From Tuctoria greenei (Eukaryota > Streptophyta > Magnoliopsida > Poales > Poaceae): DNA of 64,000 nt. Under the pieces are notes generated by a model that was not told where the DNA came from, searched no databases, and saw only the letters and a program-made list of their open reading frames with translations. The stretch spans positions 264,751,560-264,815,559 of the forward strand of contig JAYESD010000001.1 in NCBI GenBank assembly GCA_036927565.1. The letters are read 5' to 3'. Both the position numbers and the translations under genes were made by a program. This document shows positions 10,361-21,004 of the stretch, in pieces. Position 1 is the first letter of the stretch. Each line of letters begins with the position of its first letter.

Positions 10361-10610
10361 TCCAAACGTCGGAGCTGGCAGCCTCTAACCTCCGGAAGAC
10401 CTTGTAACGGCTCCGGATCTTCAAAGGAGAGCCAAGGACTTCAAGACCCGTTAAAATGTCATTAATGCCATATTAATGACACTTAAACTGACGATCTTAA
10501 CACCTGTAACAGCACTATCAGAGCCCGTTATAGGATCATTAACAACAATTAATCGTGTATCAATACTAGTAACTGCCGGGGCCACATGTCGGGCCAGGCC
10601 AACTTGTAAC

Positions 10611-10641
10611 GGCCTGTCCTTGTACTATAAAAGGACAGGCC
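10611..10641 (+). promoter_or_regulatory. Tat-A TATA box in the loop of an 11-bp hairpin
   Basis: Left arm GGCCTGTCCTT (10611-10621), right arm AAGGACAGGCC (10631-10641), loop GTACTATAA; TATAAAAG spans 10627-10634. In Tat-B (TATA at 55281-55288) one arm base differs. Transcription would start about 30 bp downstream. Confidence 0.75.
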
Positions 10642-10881
10642 GACGATACACACGAGGACACACGGACACAGACGTGGAGATCATACGTGACAAACTAATA
10701 CAACACCAACACACCCGTGGAGTAGGGTATTACGCCCAGGCGGCCCGAACCACGTAAATCCTAGTGTCTCCTGTGTTAAATCGCAATTCACCTTCTTGAG
10801 TCTCCGCGCGCCCACACCGAACCACAAACTCCTTCAACACTTTAGCAGTGTTAGGAGATCTGCCGACTCCAACAGTCGACA

Positions 10882-11220
10882 GAAGCGGAGTATATTGCAG
10901 CTGGGAGTTATTGTGCACAACTCCTTTGGGTGCGACAAACTCTAAGGGATTACGGTTACAATATGAGTCATATTCCACTCCTTTGTGATAATGAGAGTGC
11001 CATCAAAATTGCTCATAATCCAGTTGAACACTCTAGAACCAAACACATAGACATCCGACATCACTTTTTGAGAGACCACTCAATAAAAGGAGACATAGCC
11101 ATTCCCCATGTCAACACCGAAAAACAACTAGCCGACATATTCACCAAGCCACTTGATGAAAAATGCTTCTGCGAGCTCCGAAATAAACTCAATATCCTTG
11201 ATGCTCGGAATGTGGCTTGA
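10882..11220 (+). pseudogene. Sire-1 pol, C-terminal end of RNase H (truncated by Tat-A)
   Basis: The frame from 10882 reads EAEYIAAGSYCAQLLW, then LLCDNESAIKIAHNPVEHSRTKHIDIRHHFLRDH in two runs, and ends in the conserved LADIFTKPLDE and a TGA at 11218-11220. This is the classic end of Ty1/copia RNase H. The fragment itself is undamaged, but the gene is cut by Tat-A in the codons before AEY. Confidence 0.92.
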
Positions 11221-11721
11221 GAACTTGCTTACATGTATGGACTCTTCAAAATATATTGTTTGAGTTGCGAAAATCATATTTCTCAATTTTCTCCAAAAAC
11301 TATTTCAACTACTTGACCTTGATGAATTATGGTCATTGTTTGATTGTTGTATGCTTACTGATCATATTCATCAAGATTTTTTGATTGTTTTGGTCCCCAT
11401 GTTTTCTTTATAAGGACCTTTGAATATATACGAATGGGCTAATTTAATCTGTTCTAGTGACCACGAACTAGTACGTGGTTATCCGGACTAGTCCGCACAC
11501 TGCAGACTAGTCCGACCGACCACGGATTAGTCCGATTTTTTGACTCCATAACCCTAGCCGCTGCCAAACCTAATCTTCTTCACCCTCACAACTTTCCTCA
11601 CACACACTCTCTCTTCACTCGAGCTCCCCACGGTGATTTGGCGATCCCTCCATCAAAACTCTTTGAGTTTGGGTGGAAATCGATCTCCATTGCATAGGGA
11701 TTGAAGACCACGGACTTGTCC
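11221..11721 (+). other. Sire-1 spacer between pol and envelope-like gene, left half
   Basis: Non-coding. It holds four phased copies of the CGGACTAGTCCG family (11464-11534) and a pyrimidine-rich stretch. The other half is 32205-32581. The reconstructed spacer is about 0.88 kb. Confidence 0.75.
11464..11534 (+). promoter_or_regulatory. Four phased palindromes in the Sire-1 pol-env spacer
   Basis: Motif starts are 11464 (CGAACTAGTACG), 11484 (perfect CGGACTAGTCCG), 11503 (CAGACTAGTCCG) and 11523 (CGGATTAGTCCG), spaced 20, 19 and 20 bp. The same motif and spacing are used in the Sirevirus U3 arrays. Confidence 0.7.
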
Positions 11722-14337
11722 TGTGACACCCGGTTCCGAAAATGAACTAAGTGAACGCATATGTGTGCCCAGGACGTTCAACACACATACACGAATGCAT
11801 TCACAAAAGGATATACAGAAAATTACCATAGAGCAAGTTTAATTAACCAAATTCTATTACACAATTCTTATTATCCTCGAATACAAGCTCTAATGAATAT
11901 TAATGACAAGTTTGAACTAATGCAGTGGAGATAACTAAATATGCAACTATGCAGCTAAGCAAAAGGTATAGCGCAGCTCCATGCAACACCACAGGAAAAG
12001 CTGACGGCAGACACGGCCTAGAACTCTGCATTATCATCGTTAAACTCCCAATCCTGACCTGCAACTGTTGGGGGGATTACAAGGGTGAGTACATGTCGTA
12101 CTCAACAAGTGTGGAAAGTATTACATGTAGCTGATTCAAATGACGACAATAATAAGGGCTAAGTGCTGAAAAGTACATTAAAACATTTGAAAGGCAATAT
12201 GTATTATGTATTTGAAGTATTCCCATTATAAACCATAATTAATAATATAGCACCAATCCATATTCCATATGCATCACCATCATATCATTAACCATATTCA
12301 ACGTCATAGTTTAATCCATAACTAGCCATAACCAGTACAAAACCATAACCATCTCAAAAACCATCCCAATACCAGGTTCCCTCTAATCATGGAAGTTTTC
12401 CAGGTGCTCATAACCGGGAGCACAACTATCATAATAGTTTTATTAGACTTTGCAGAGTTTGTACCACTTTACCCACGTGTTCGTGATTTCATCACCTTTT
12501 GGTGACTAAGAACCTCCCCAATCCCATGACCCGTCGGTCACATTACACACTTCCGTTGGTGTGTGGCCAAGAGATCACAAAATAGACTTTACAAAGGGAT
12601 TACTAGCCTATTTAGACCCCACTGAGGTTTCACCGGTGGCGATGTCTCCTACAGAGCACATCTTCAACCAAGGGCCCCCTCTTGAGCCATTTGGATCCCA
12701 GGGTAGTCCCACCAATCATCAACAAACCCAATCCGACTACTCCTTCCCCGAGCATCCTTAATGGTCCAAACAGTACTAGCAAAGCCCTAATTAATCAGCT
12801 ACGCCGCACCCATACTTGGCCTCATGGTGGCACTGTAGTCCTGACTTATTCTCGCATGAATCAGTCCTTAGATCTAAAGAAAGCAAACCACCATGACATC
12901 CAACCCATCCACATATCAGGCTTGCTTAGATCACCCATTACCATATCATATTGACCAGTTCACATTAATCATAATCTCGTAAATGCATAATTAAGTTAAG
13001 TGGTATAGTTGTTTCCATCCCAATTAGTTAAGTGAAGCAAAAAGGTAAAAAACCCTTCTCGACTCTCTACCATAAATTATGGGCGACAAGGATGGTTAAA
13101 CAAAGCTAGTAAACTTCCTACTGTAGGATTCCCATCAATTTGACACAAGCATGCAATTTTTGCAAACAAAACATTTATTTTAAAACAGGATCAATATGCT
13201 TCAAGGACACTTGCCTTGCTCCGACGGATAGAGTTGCTCAAGCGCTTCGAAGTCTTGGTTCTGGAAATCCTCGTACACGACCTCTTGAGCACTTCCGTCT
13301 ACTCGTGATCACACATACAAGAAAATACATACAAATCAACATTATGCACACATATTAATCAACATGTGATGACATGCGATGACATATTAATTAACTATGG
13401 TTGTTTATTGATTAGATGCAACTATTTCATAAGTGTTTATACGAGTTTACAGGGTTTTGGCGAGAACTAATGCTGCTGAAAATAAAAAGATGGTGCGACT
13501 ACGATCAAATTACGTCTAGTAGATATAATACGTTCGCTAAAATTTGCATTGGAAAACGTGTCCTACCGTAGATGCGATGACTTCGAAGATCGCGGGACGA
13601 AGATGACGCGTATATGAAGTGGATGACGCAGCGGTTTTCTGACGGCAAGACGACGACGACGATCTCCAGCGGATGACGACACCCTCCTCTCCTTCGTCTT
13701 CTCTTTTCTTCTCCTTTTTTTCTTCTCCTGGTGACGCCTCTGGTCTTTTTTTTTCTATCGGCGCTAGGGCTTCTGGCGGCTAGGGTTTTGGGGCTGCGGT
13801 GATTTCAGTCGACAAAAACTATGGAGCCTCGGTTGTTTATATAGGCGGAGGCAAAACGCGTACGACCGGGCTGGGATAGAGTCCCGATCGGCTACGGCGC
13901 GCGGCGCACGGCCCTGGGCGAGCAGCACCAGGCCGACTAGGCAACGGGCGTGGGGCCAGCGCGGTGCGGCACGGCCGCTGGGGCCATGGGGGCGCGTGGG
14001 GTGGGCTGGCTCGGCTGCTTGGTCAGCTCGGTGCCGGTTGGGCTCTATTTGCCCAGAACGTTCAGGGGGTGAAGCAAAGCTTCCCCCGGAAACTTTTGGA
14101 AGTTTCTAGAATCTTTTTTTCTTTCTTTAGGTTTCACATGTTTTTTTCTATATATATTATTATTATTTTTATATTTGTTCTCTAATACATGTTTTATATT
14201 ATTATTTTCTTTTTCTTCTTTTGCTACACATATCTTGTATATGTATGTTTTATATTTTATTATTTTTCATTTATTCTACTAACGTTTAATGCATGAACGT
14301 GTATGCAATGCATGATGCAAAAATTGAGGGTGTTACA
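11722..14337 (-). repeat. Chromo-1 3' LTR (2616 bp)
   Basis: Intact copy. Read on the - strand, U3 occupies about 13845-14337, the TATA box TATATAAA is at 13844-13837, and R/U5 extends to 11722. U3 contains heat-shock-element repeats at 14056-14116. The + strand ORFs inside it (for example at 12561 and 13140) are not supported as genes. Confidence 0.92.
14056..14116 (-). promoter_or_regulatory. Phased heat-shock elements in the Chromo-1 3' LTR
   Basis: A GAAnnTTC dimer is at 14056-14063. From 14089 the units GAA, TTT, GAA, TTC, GAA, TTT follow one another exactly every 5 bp; 14099-14111 is a perfect GAAnnTTCnnGAA trimer. The block lies about 245 bp upstream of the TATA box. GAAnnTTC arrays are the known binding site of trimeric heat-shock factors. 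Confidence 0.65.
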
Positions 14338-16310
14338 AACCTACCCCCCTTAAAGTGAATTTCGCCCTCGAGATTCAACAGCGTGGAGAAAAGATGATGG
14401 AATTCAGCCTTCAGGTCTTCTTCACGTTCCCACGTAGCTTCGACTTCCGTATGGTGGTTCCATTGCACTTTGCACCAACGAACCCTTTTATTCCTCGTGA
14501 CCCTTTCCTTCACGTCCAAGATCTTAATAGGTTGCTCGACATAGGAAAAATCCTCCTGAAGTTCTAACTCGTCCATCGGCACCTATTCTTTTGGCACTCT
14601 GAGACACTTCTTGAGTTGAGACACGTGAAACACGTCGTGTACATTGGAGAGATACGCCGGCAGCTCAAGTCGATAAGCTACCTCTCCTCGCTTGTCCAGA
14701 ATCTTAAATGGGCCGATATAGCAGGGTGCCAGTTTTCCTTTGACATTAAACTGGCGTTGCCCTCGGATAGGTGACACTTTGAGGTATACGAAATCTCCAA
14801 CTTCAAATGCCAGATTCCTTCGCCTATTATCCACATAGCCTTTTTGCCGCGACTAAGCAGCCCTTAGGTTTTCACGAATTATTTTAACTTGCCTTTCAGC
14901 ATCTTGTAACACATCAAGACCAAATATTCGGTTCTCTCCTATTTCATTCCAAAACAAAGGTGTCCTACACTTCCTTCCGTATAGTGCTTCATAGGGTGAT
15001 ATTTTCAAACTTGCTTGGTAACTATTGTTGTAAGAAAATTCTGCATATGGCAAGCTCTTGTCCCAACTTTTCCCATGCTTTAAAGCAAAATATCTTAACA
15101 TGTCTTCCAAAATCTGATTGGTCCTATCAGTTTGTCCATCCGTTTGAGGGTGATATGCCGAGCTGAAATTTAACCTCCTTCTCAATGCTTCATGCAATTT
15201 TTGCCAAAACCTGAAGGTGAATTGAGAACCTCTATCTGAGACTATCTTCTTTGGGACTCCATGTCGACACACAATATGCTCCATATACAATTCTGCTAGC
15301 TTCGAGGTGGTGTAGGTGGTCTTTACAGGAACAAAATGAGCTGACTTGGTCAATCGATCCACAATTACCCAAATTGAGTCATATCCGGATTGTGCACGTG
15401 GTAATCCAACTATAAGGTCCATACCAATTTCTTCCCACTTCCACTCCGAAATCTTCAATGGTTGCAATAATCCTGCTGGACTTTGATGTTTAGCTTTAAC
15501 TCATTGGCACACATCACACAATGTAACATATTCGGCTATGTCCTTTTTCATGCTGGCCCACCAATAGCATGTCTTCAAGTCATTGTACATCTTTATAAAA
15601 CCGGGGTGAATTGAGTACGGCGAGTCATGTGCCGTCTCCCAAATATGCTTTACATTAGGCACAACGATTCTCTTTCCAAGCCATAAGGTACCATGTTCAT
15701 CTTCATCAAATCTGAATTCTCTCCCTTCTTTTGTCCTTTCCTTGATTTCCTTGATCTCCTGATCCGTGGTTTGTGCTTCTCGAATTTCTTGCTCCAAGGT
15801 TGGATTTAACTCCATTATTCCCATCTCATTCACAAATCTGAGGTTCAACCGTTCGAACTCTTTGCATAACTCGGATGGCAGCCCCCGAAACGTGAGTTGG
15901 TGGCTTACTCTTTTCTGACTTGAAGCATCAGCCACTACATTCGCCTTCCCCAGATGGTAGTTGATTCCCACATCATAATCCTTGATAAGCTCCATCCATC
16001 TTCGTTGCCTCAAATTCAGATCTGTTTGCGTGAATATGTACTTGAGACTCTTGTGATCCGTATAAATTTCACACCTATGACCAAGAATGTAGTGTCTCCA
16101 AATCTTCAATGCATGTACCACGTCTGCTAGTTCAAGATCATGTGTAGGATAATTTTGCTCATGTTTCTTCAATTGTCTCGATGCATATGCAATCACTTGA
16201 CCTTCTTGCATGAGCACACATCCAAGTCCTTGTCTTGATGCATCACCATAAATATCAAAACTCTTGCTCACATCCGGCAATACTAAGACTGGGGCTGTGA
16301 GACATTCTTG
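14286..16310 (-). pseudogene. Chromo-1 RNase H, integrase and chromodomain
   Basis: One reading frame with several stops. RNase H comes first (DASRQGLGCVLMQEGQV, HDLELADVVHALKIWRHY, TDHKSLKYIFTQ). The integrase zinc finger region is HPGFIKMYNDL then LCDVCQ. The core has MDLIVGLPRAQSGYDSIW, KIVSDRGSQF and HPQTDGQTDRTNQ, the D, D and E-region motifs with the usual Glu of this region replaced by Asp (TDR where Chromo-2 has TER). Next come the GPF-type region YIGPFKILDKRGEVAYRLEL and, at about 14370-14530, a chromodomain (RVTRNKRVRWCKVQW, ATWEREEDL). Stops at about 15500 (Arg codon lost), 14850 and 14585 (Gln codons lost) match sense codons in Chromo-2. Chromodomains direct such integrases toward marked chromatin. 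Confidence 0.9.
14338..14353 (-). other. Chromo-1 polypurine tract
   Basis: On the - strand the sequence AAGGGGGGTAGGTT directly precedes the 3' LTR end, as expected for the plus-strand primer. The same tract is at the equivalent place in Chromo-2. Confidence 0.85.
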
Positions 16311-17473
16311 GCAAGCTTAAGTCCATTGGAAAGCTTTCCCCTTCATTAACAACTCCATCATTGGCTTGACTATCTTGGAAAAGTACTTGATGAATCGACG
16401 GTAATATCCAGCCATCCCAAGTAAACTCCTTATTTCCTTTACATTCTGCGGGGGTTCCCATTTCAACACGTCCTTCACTTTACCGGGGTCGACCGATACT
16501 CCTCCTCCTGAGATGATATGACCCAAAAATGGCACCTCTTTCAACCAAAACTAACACTTGTTGAACTTGGCATACAATTGATGCTCCCTCAATTTCTGCA
16601 ACGTGAGCCTCAAATGTTCCTCATGTTCCTCCTCATCCTTCGAGTAAACAATAATATCATTAATGAACACCACAACAAACTTATCTAAGTACTCCATGAA
16701 GACCTTATTCATGAGGTACATAAAATAGGTAGGTGCATTTGTCAAACCAAAGGACATCACCGTGTACTCATAAGATCCATATCGTGTCCTAAAAGTTGTC
16801 TTAGGTATGTCCGACGGCCTAATCTTCATTTGAAAGTAACCTGACCTCAAATCGATCTTGGAAAACACACAGGCACCTTTCATCTGATCAAAAAGTCCTC
16901 TATATGGGGCAAGGTGTACTTGTTCTTAATTGTCACCTCGTTGAGAGCTCGGTAGTCCACGCACATCCTCTGCGATACATCATTCTTGTCCACAAGTATA
17001 ATGGGTGCTCCCCAAGGTGAAGAGTTGGGTCGAATGAAACCTTTCTCTAGTTGCTCTTGAATTTGCTTCTTGAGCTCCGATAATTCATTAGGAGGCATCC
17101 TATAGGGCATCTTAGCTATGGGTGCAGTTCCAGGTATTAATTCAATAACAAACTCAATATCTCGATCAGGTGGCATACCTGGCAACTCATCTGGGAACAC
17201 GTACAAAAATTCACACACCTACAGAATTTCCTCAATTGCAGTACCATCCATATGATTCAGCTCCAATTGCTTCGGTGCATGTTGAGTTGCTTCAAATTCT
17301 ACGGTGACCCCTCCTTGTTGGTCAACTTCACCGTCTTTGTGGCACATTCGATAACTCCATTGTGCTTCCTCAACCAGTCCATACCAAGTATAATGTCCAA
17401 TCCTTGGAATCCAAGACTATAAGGTTCGCAAAGAAGTCTACCCCCCTTATTCTAAGGCTTACTTTTGGACATA
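16311..17473 (-). pseudogene. Chromo-1 protease end and reverse transcriptase
   Basis: Fragments read DELPGMPPDRDIEFVIELIPG, then PYRMPPNELSELKKQ, MCVDYRALNEVTIKNKY, KIDLRSGYFQMKIRPSDIPKT, the catalytic region VVVFINDIIVYSK, and FLGHIISGGGVSVDPGK. The catalytic FIDD of the family is FIND here (about 16649-16660), replacing an aspartate that coordinates metal, so this RT should be dead. In-frame stops are also present near 17219, 16880 and 16550. The frame shifts near 16310 into RNase H. Confidence 0.88.
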
Positions 17474-18855
17474 CTATTTTGTCCTCATCTCTCCTCCAGG
17501 AGACTTAACCAATAGAGTAAACTTCATATGAGAAATAGGCAAACTATACTTGGAAACATACTTCGATGCAACAAATGAATATGATGCTCCAAAATCAAAT
17601 AACATAGTTGTCGGGTTGGAGTTTGTGAGAAACATACCAATGACCACGTTGCCCGCTTGTTGTGCTTCATCTGTAGAGACATGGTTCACATTGCCCCGAG
17701 CAAAATTCCGCTGTTCGCGGTTTCCTTGCGGTTGTCCTCCATTGGGTCTTGGGTTTTGCCTCGGTGCATTGTTTCCTTGACCAAGGCCTGACTTAGGACA
17801 TTGATGTGCAAAGTGTCCAGCTTCTCCACATGTATAGCACTTCTTAACTCCACCAGAATTTGGACGAACTTGATTCTGAACGTTTGCACAAGGAAAGTTG
17901 GATCGAGGTTCATAGGGCATTGGAGGCCTAGGTGCTTGTATGACAGGGCGCTGCTGCACAAACTGAGTTGGGCGCGGTGCATATCCGGGGCGATGAGCAG
18001 GCGCAGAGGAGCCGAAATAAGGTGCATTAGGTGGTGCAAAGCGAGGGCGCACATTGCTTCCTTGTTGCTGTCCTTGATATGGCGCCTTCCTCTTGTTATC
18101 CTGTTCCATCTCACGAATCTTTTTCTCAACCACAATTGCTTTGTCCACAAGCTTCTGAAAATTGGCGTAGTTACAATTGAGAAATTGCACTTGAATTTCA
18201 CTATTGAGGCCTCTCATGAACAAGTATTGTTTCCGGCTGTCCCGGCTCACATCTTCAGGGGCATACCTTGAAAGTTGAGTGAAGTTATTGAGATATTCAC
18301 CACGTTTGATCTCCCTTGCCTCAAGTTCTCAAATTCCTACCTCTTCAAAATCATAACACCTTCCGGCACATAATGAGAACAGAAGCTCTCTTTGAATTCG
18401 GCCCAAGTAATTCTCTCTTGGTTCTCATGAGCATTGCATAAGGAATCCCACCAAACCGCAGCTGCTCCAACTAGTTGATGAGAAGCAAATAGGACCTTCT
18501 GTCAGTCACTGCATTAGACAATAGCTAGCTTCTTTTCCACGGACTTGAGCCAATCATCTGCATCCACAGGGTCAGCGGCTTGAGCAAAGTTTTGCGGCCT
18601 AGTCCTCATAAACTCTCCCAACCGGTTATGAGGAGGTGGGGGTGGCGGTGGAGGCATGTGGGGCTGATTGTTGATTTTACCAGCCTGCAGCTGTCCCATA
18701 GTTTGTATCATAGTCTGCATGAGCTGGTTCTGCATGGCCAATAGCTGCTCAATGTTGATAGCTCCCTAGGCAGATCCTTGTCCAATGTTGTTCTGAGGCA
18801 CTCCATGGTTCTCCTCCTCATCATTGACATCCCTCTGGTTGCGAGTCCTCACCAT
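17474..18855 (-). pseudogene. Chromo-1 gag and protease active site
   Basis: The start is chosen at the ATG 18855-18853, aligned with the MVRT start of Chromo-2. Domains in order are a Gln/Met-rich N-terminus (QNQLMQTMIQTMGQ), a Pro run, the gag domain (VDADDWLKSVEKKLAIV, ITWAEFKESF), a Pro/Gln-rich linker, a CCHC zinc knuckle (CYTCGEAGHFAHQC, about 17805-17850) and the protease start. The active-site DSGAS of Chromo-2 is DFGAS here. There is a stop near 18770 where Chromo-2 has Gln, and a frameshift between about 18250 and 18510. Confidence 0.87.
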
Positions 18856-19126
18856 CTGAAGAAAAGCAAGAGATAAGAATTTAGAGACGTCTCCAACTAT
18901 ATGCATCAAGGGATATGAAACTAAGCAACTAGCTACACTAGCCTAGGTGGACATGGCAATGCTAAAGCACCCCAAAATCCTCTATTAAGCACACAAGCAA
19001 CCAATATATATAGCAAATAGCACCCCAAGCAAAAACACATCGATTCCTAAGTGCTCATATGTGCTCTAAAGTGTCCATTCTATCTAGGCTACGTCCTACA
19101 GTCAACCTGTGGCTCTCATACCAATT
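18856..19126 (-). other. Chromo-1 leader and primer binding site
   Basis: Untranslated leader between the 5' LTR and gag. On the - strand the sequence just inside the LTR is TTGGTATGAGAGCC (19112-19125), one base from the usual TGGTATCAGAGCC complement of initiator-Met tRNA. Confidence 0.82.
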
Positions 19127-21004
19127 TGTGACACCCGGTTCCGAAAATGAACCTAGTGAACGCATATGTGTGCCCAGGACGTTCAACACACATACATGAG
19201 TGCATTCACAAAAGGATATATAGAAAATTACCACAGAGCAAGATTAATTAACCAAATTCTATTACACAATTCTTATTATCCTCGAATACAAGCTCTAATG
19301 AATATTAATGACAAGTTTAACCTAATGCAGTGGAAATAACTAAATATGCAACTATGTAGCTAAGAAAAAGGAATAGCGCAACTCCATGCAACACCACATG
19401 CAAAGCTGACGGTAGACATGGCCTAGAACTCCGCATTATCATTGTTAAACTCCCAATCCTGACCTGCAACTGTTGGGGGGGGGGGTTGCAAGGGTGAGTA
19501 CATGTCGTACTCATCAAGTGTGGAAAGTATGACATGTAGATGATTCAAATGACGACAATAATAAGGGCTAAGTGCTTAAAAGTACATTAAAACATTTGAA
19601 AGACAATATGTATTATGTATGTGAAGTATTCCAATCACAAACCATAATTAATAACATAGCACCAATCCATATTTTATATCCATCACCATCATACCATTAA
19701 CCATATTCAATGTCATAGTTTAATCCATATCCAGCCATAACCAGTACCAAACCATAACCATCCCAAAAACCATCCCAATACCAGGTTCCCTCTAATCATG
19801 GAAGTTGTCCAGGTGCTCATAATCAGGAGCACGGCTATCATGATAGTTTTATTAGACTCTGCGGAGTTTGTACCACTTTACCCACGTGTTCGTGATTTCA
19901 TCACCTTTCAGTGACTAAGAACCTCCCTTATGCCCATGACCCGTCAGTCACATTACACACTTCCGTTGGTGTGTGGCCAAGAGATCACAAAATAGCCTTT
20001 ACAAAGGGATTACTAGCCTATTTAGACTCCACTGAGGTTTCACCGGTGGCGATGTCTCCTACAGAGCACATCTTCAACCAAGGGCCCCCTCTTAAGCCAT
20101 TTGGATCCTAGGGTAGTCCCACCAATCATTAACAAACCCAATCCGACTACTCCTTCCCCGAGCATCCTTAATGGTCCAAACAGTACTAGCAAAGCCCTAA
20201 TGAATCAGCTATGCCGCACCCATACTTGGCCTCGTGGTGGCACTGTAGTCCTGGCTTATTCTCGCATGAACCGATCCTTAGATCTAAAGCAAGCAAACCA
20301 CCATGACATCCAACCCATCCACATACCAGGCTTGCTTAGATCACCCATTACCATATCATATTGACCCATTCACATTAATCATAATCCCATAAATGCATAA
20401 TTAAGTTAAGTGGTATAGCTGTTTCCATCCCAATTAGTTAAGCGAAGCAAAAAGATAAAAAGTCCTTCCCGACTCTCTACCATAAATTACAGGCAACAAG
20501 GATGATTAAACACAGCTAGTAAACTTCCTACCATAGGATTCCCATCAATTTGACACAAGCATGCAATTTTGCAAACAAAACATTTATTTTAAAACAGATC
20601 AATATGCTTCAAGGACACTTGCCTTGCTCTGATGGATAGGGTTGCTCAAGCGCTTCGAAGTCTTGGTTCTGGAAATCCTCATACACGACCTCTTGAGTAC
20701 TTCCCTCTACTCGTGATCACACATACAAAAAAATACATACAAATCAACATGATGCACACATATTAATCAACATGAGATGACATGCATGCATGCAAAGTTC
20801 AATTATTAATTAACTATGGTTGTTTACTGATTAGATGCAACTATTTCATACGTGTTTATACGAGTTTACAGGGGTTTTGGCGAGAACTAATGCTGCTGAA
20901 AATAAAAAGATGGTGCGACTACGATCAAGTTATGTCTAGTAGATCTAATACATTCGCTAAAATTTGCATCAGAAAACGTGTCCTACTGTAGATGCGACAG
21001 CTTC
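19127..21004 (-). repeat. Chromo-1 5' LTR, inner part (R/U5 side)
   Basis: Begins TGTGACACCC and follows the 3' LTR from 11722 to about 13585, then is cut by Sire-3 after GCTTC (21000-21004). A G run near 19475-19485 is expanded relative to the other LTR. Confidence 0.92.

Larger units (their letters stand above)
1..10881 (+). mobile_element. Tat-A: Ty3/gypsy Tat-lineage LTR retrotransposon, 5' end off window
   Basis: Order on the + strand is gag-protease, RT, RNase H, a second archaeal-type RNase H, integrase, a long non-coding tail, an antisense gene and a 3' LTR ending at 10881. The dual RNase H and the antisense gene between pol and the 3' LTR are established marks of the Tat lineage (Grande/Retand/Ogre type). 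It is inserted in the RNase H gene of a copia element whose reading frame resumes at 10882 with GAAGC, the expected target-site duplication; the other copy is off the window. Tat-B is a near-identical sister and was used to recognise the lesions. The family is clear; the exact sublineage is inferred. Confidence 0.9.
10047..10881 (+). repeat. Tat-A 3' LTR (835 bp)
   Basis: Begins TGTCGGTACCC and ends CAACAGTCGACA, with the terminal TG...CA. Tat-B carries the same LTR at 54703-55527, followed there by a primer binding site. It contains three G-boxes, a TATA box at 10627-10633, and ATTAATGACA repeats near 10457-10482 before the promoter. The host copia frame resumes at 10882. Confidence 0.93.
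10882..11721 (+). mobile_element. Sire-1, first visible fragment (Ty1/copia, Sirevirus type)
   Basis: Lies between the Tat-A insertion (junction 10881/10882) and the Chromo-1 insertion (junction 11721/11722, target duplication TGTCC at 11717-11721 and 32200-32204). It holds the end of pol and the first half of the spacer before the envelope-like gene. The element continues at 32200. Its 5' LTR, gag and most of pol are left of the window. Confidence 0.9.

Noticed and set aside
12561..12954. ORFs in the Chromo-1 LTR, repeated at 19911-20364 and 47775-48146
   Set aside because: They lie in the transcribed part of the LTR on the strand opposite to the element, change frame between copies and have no domain.
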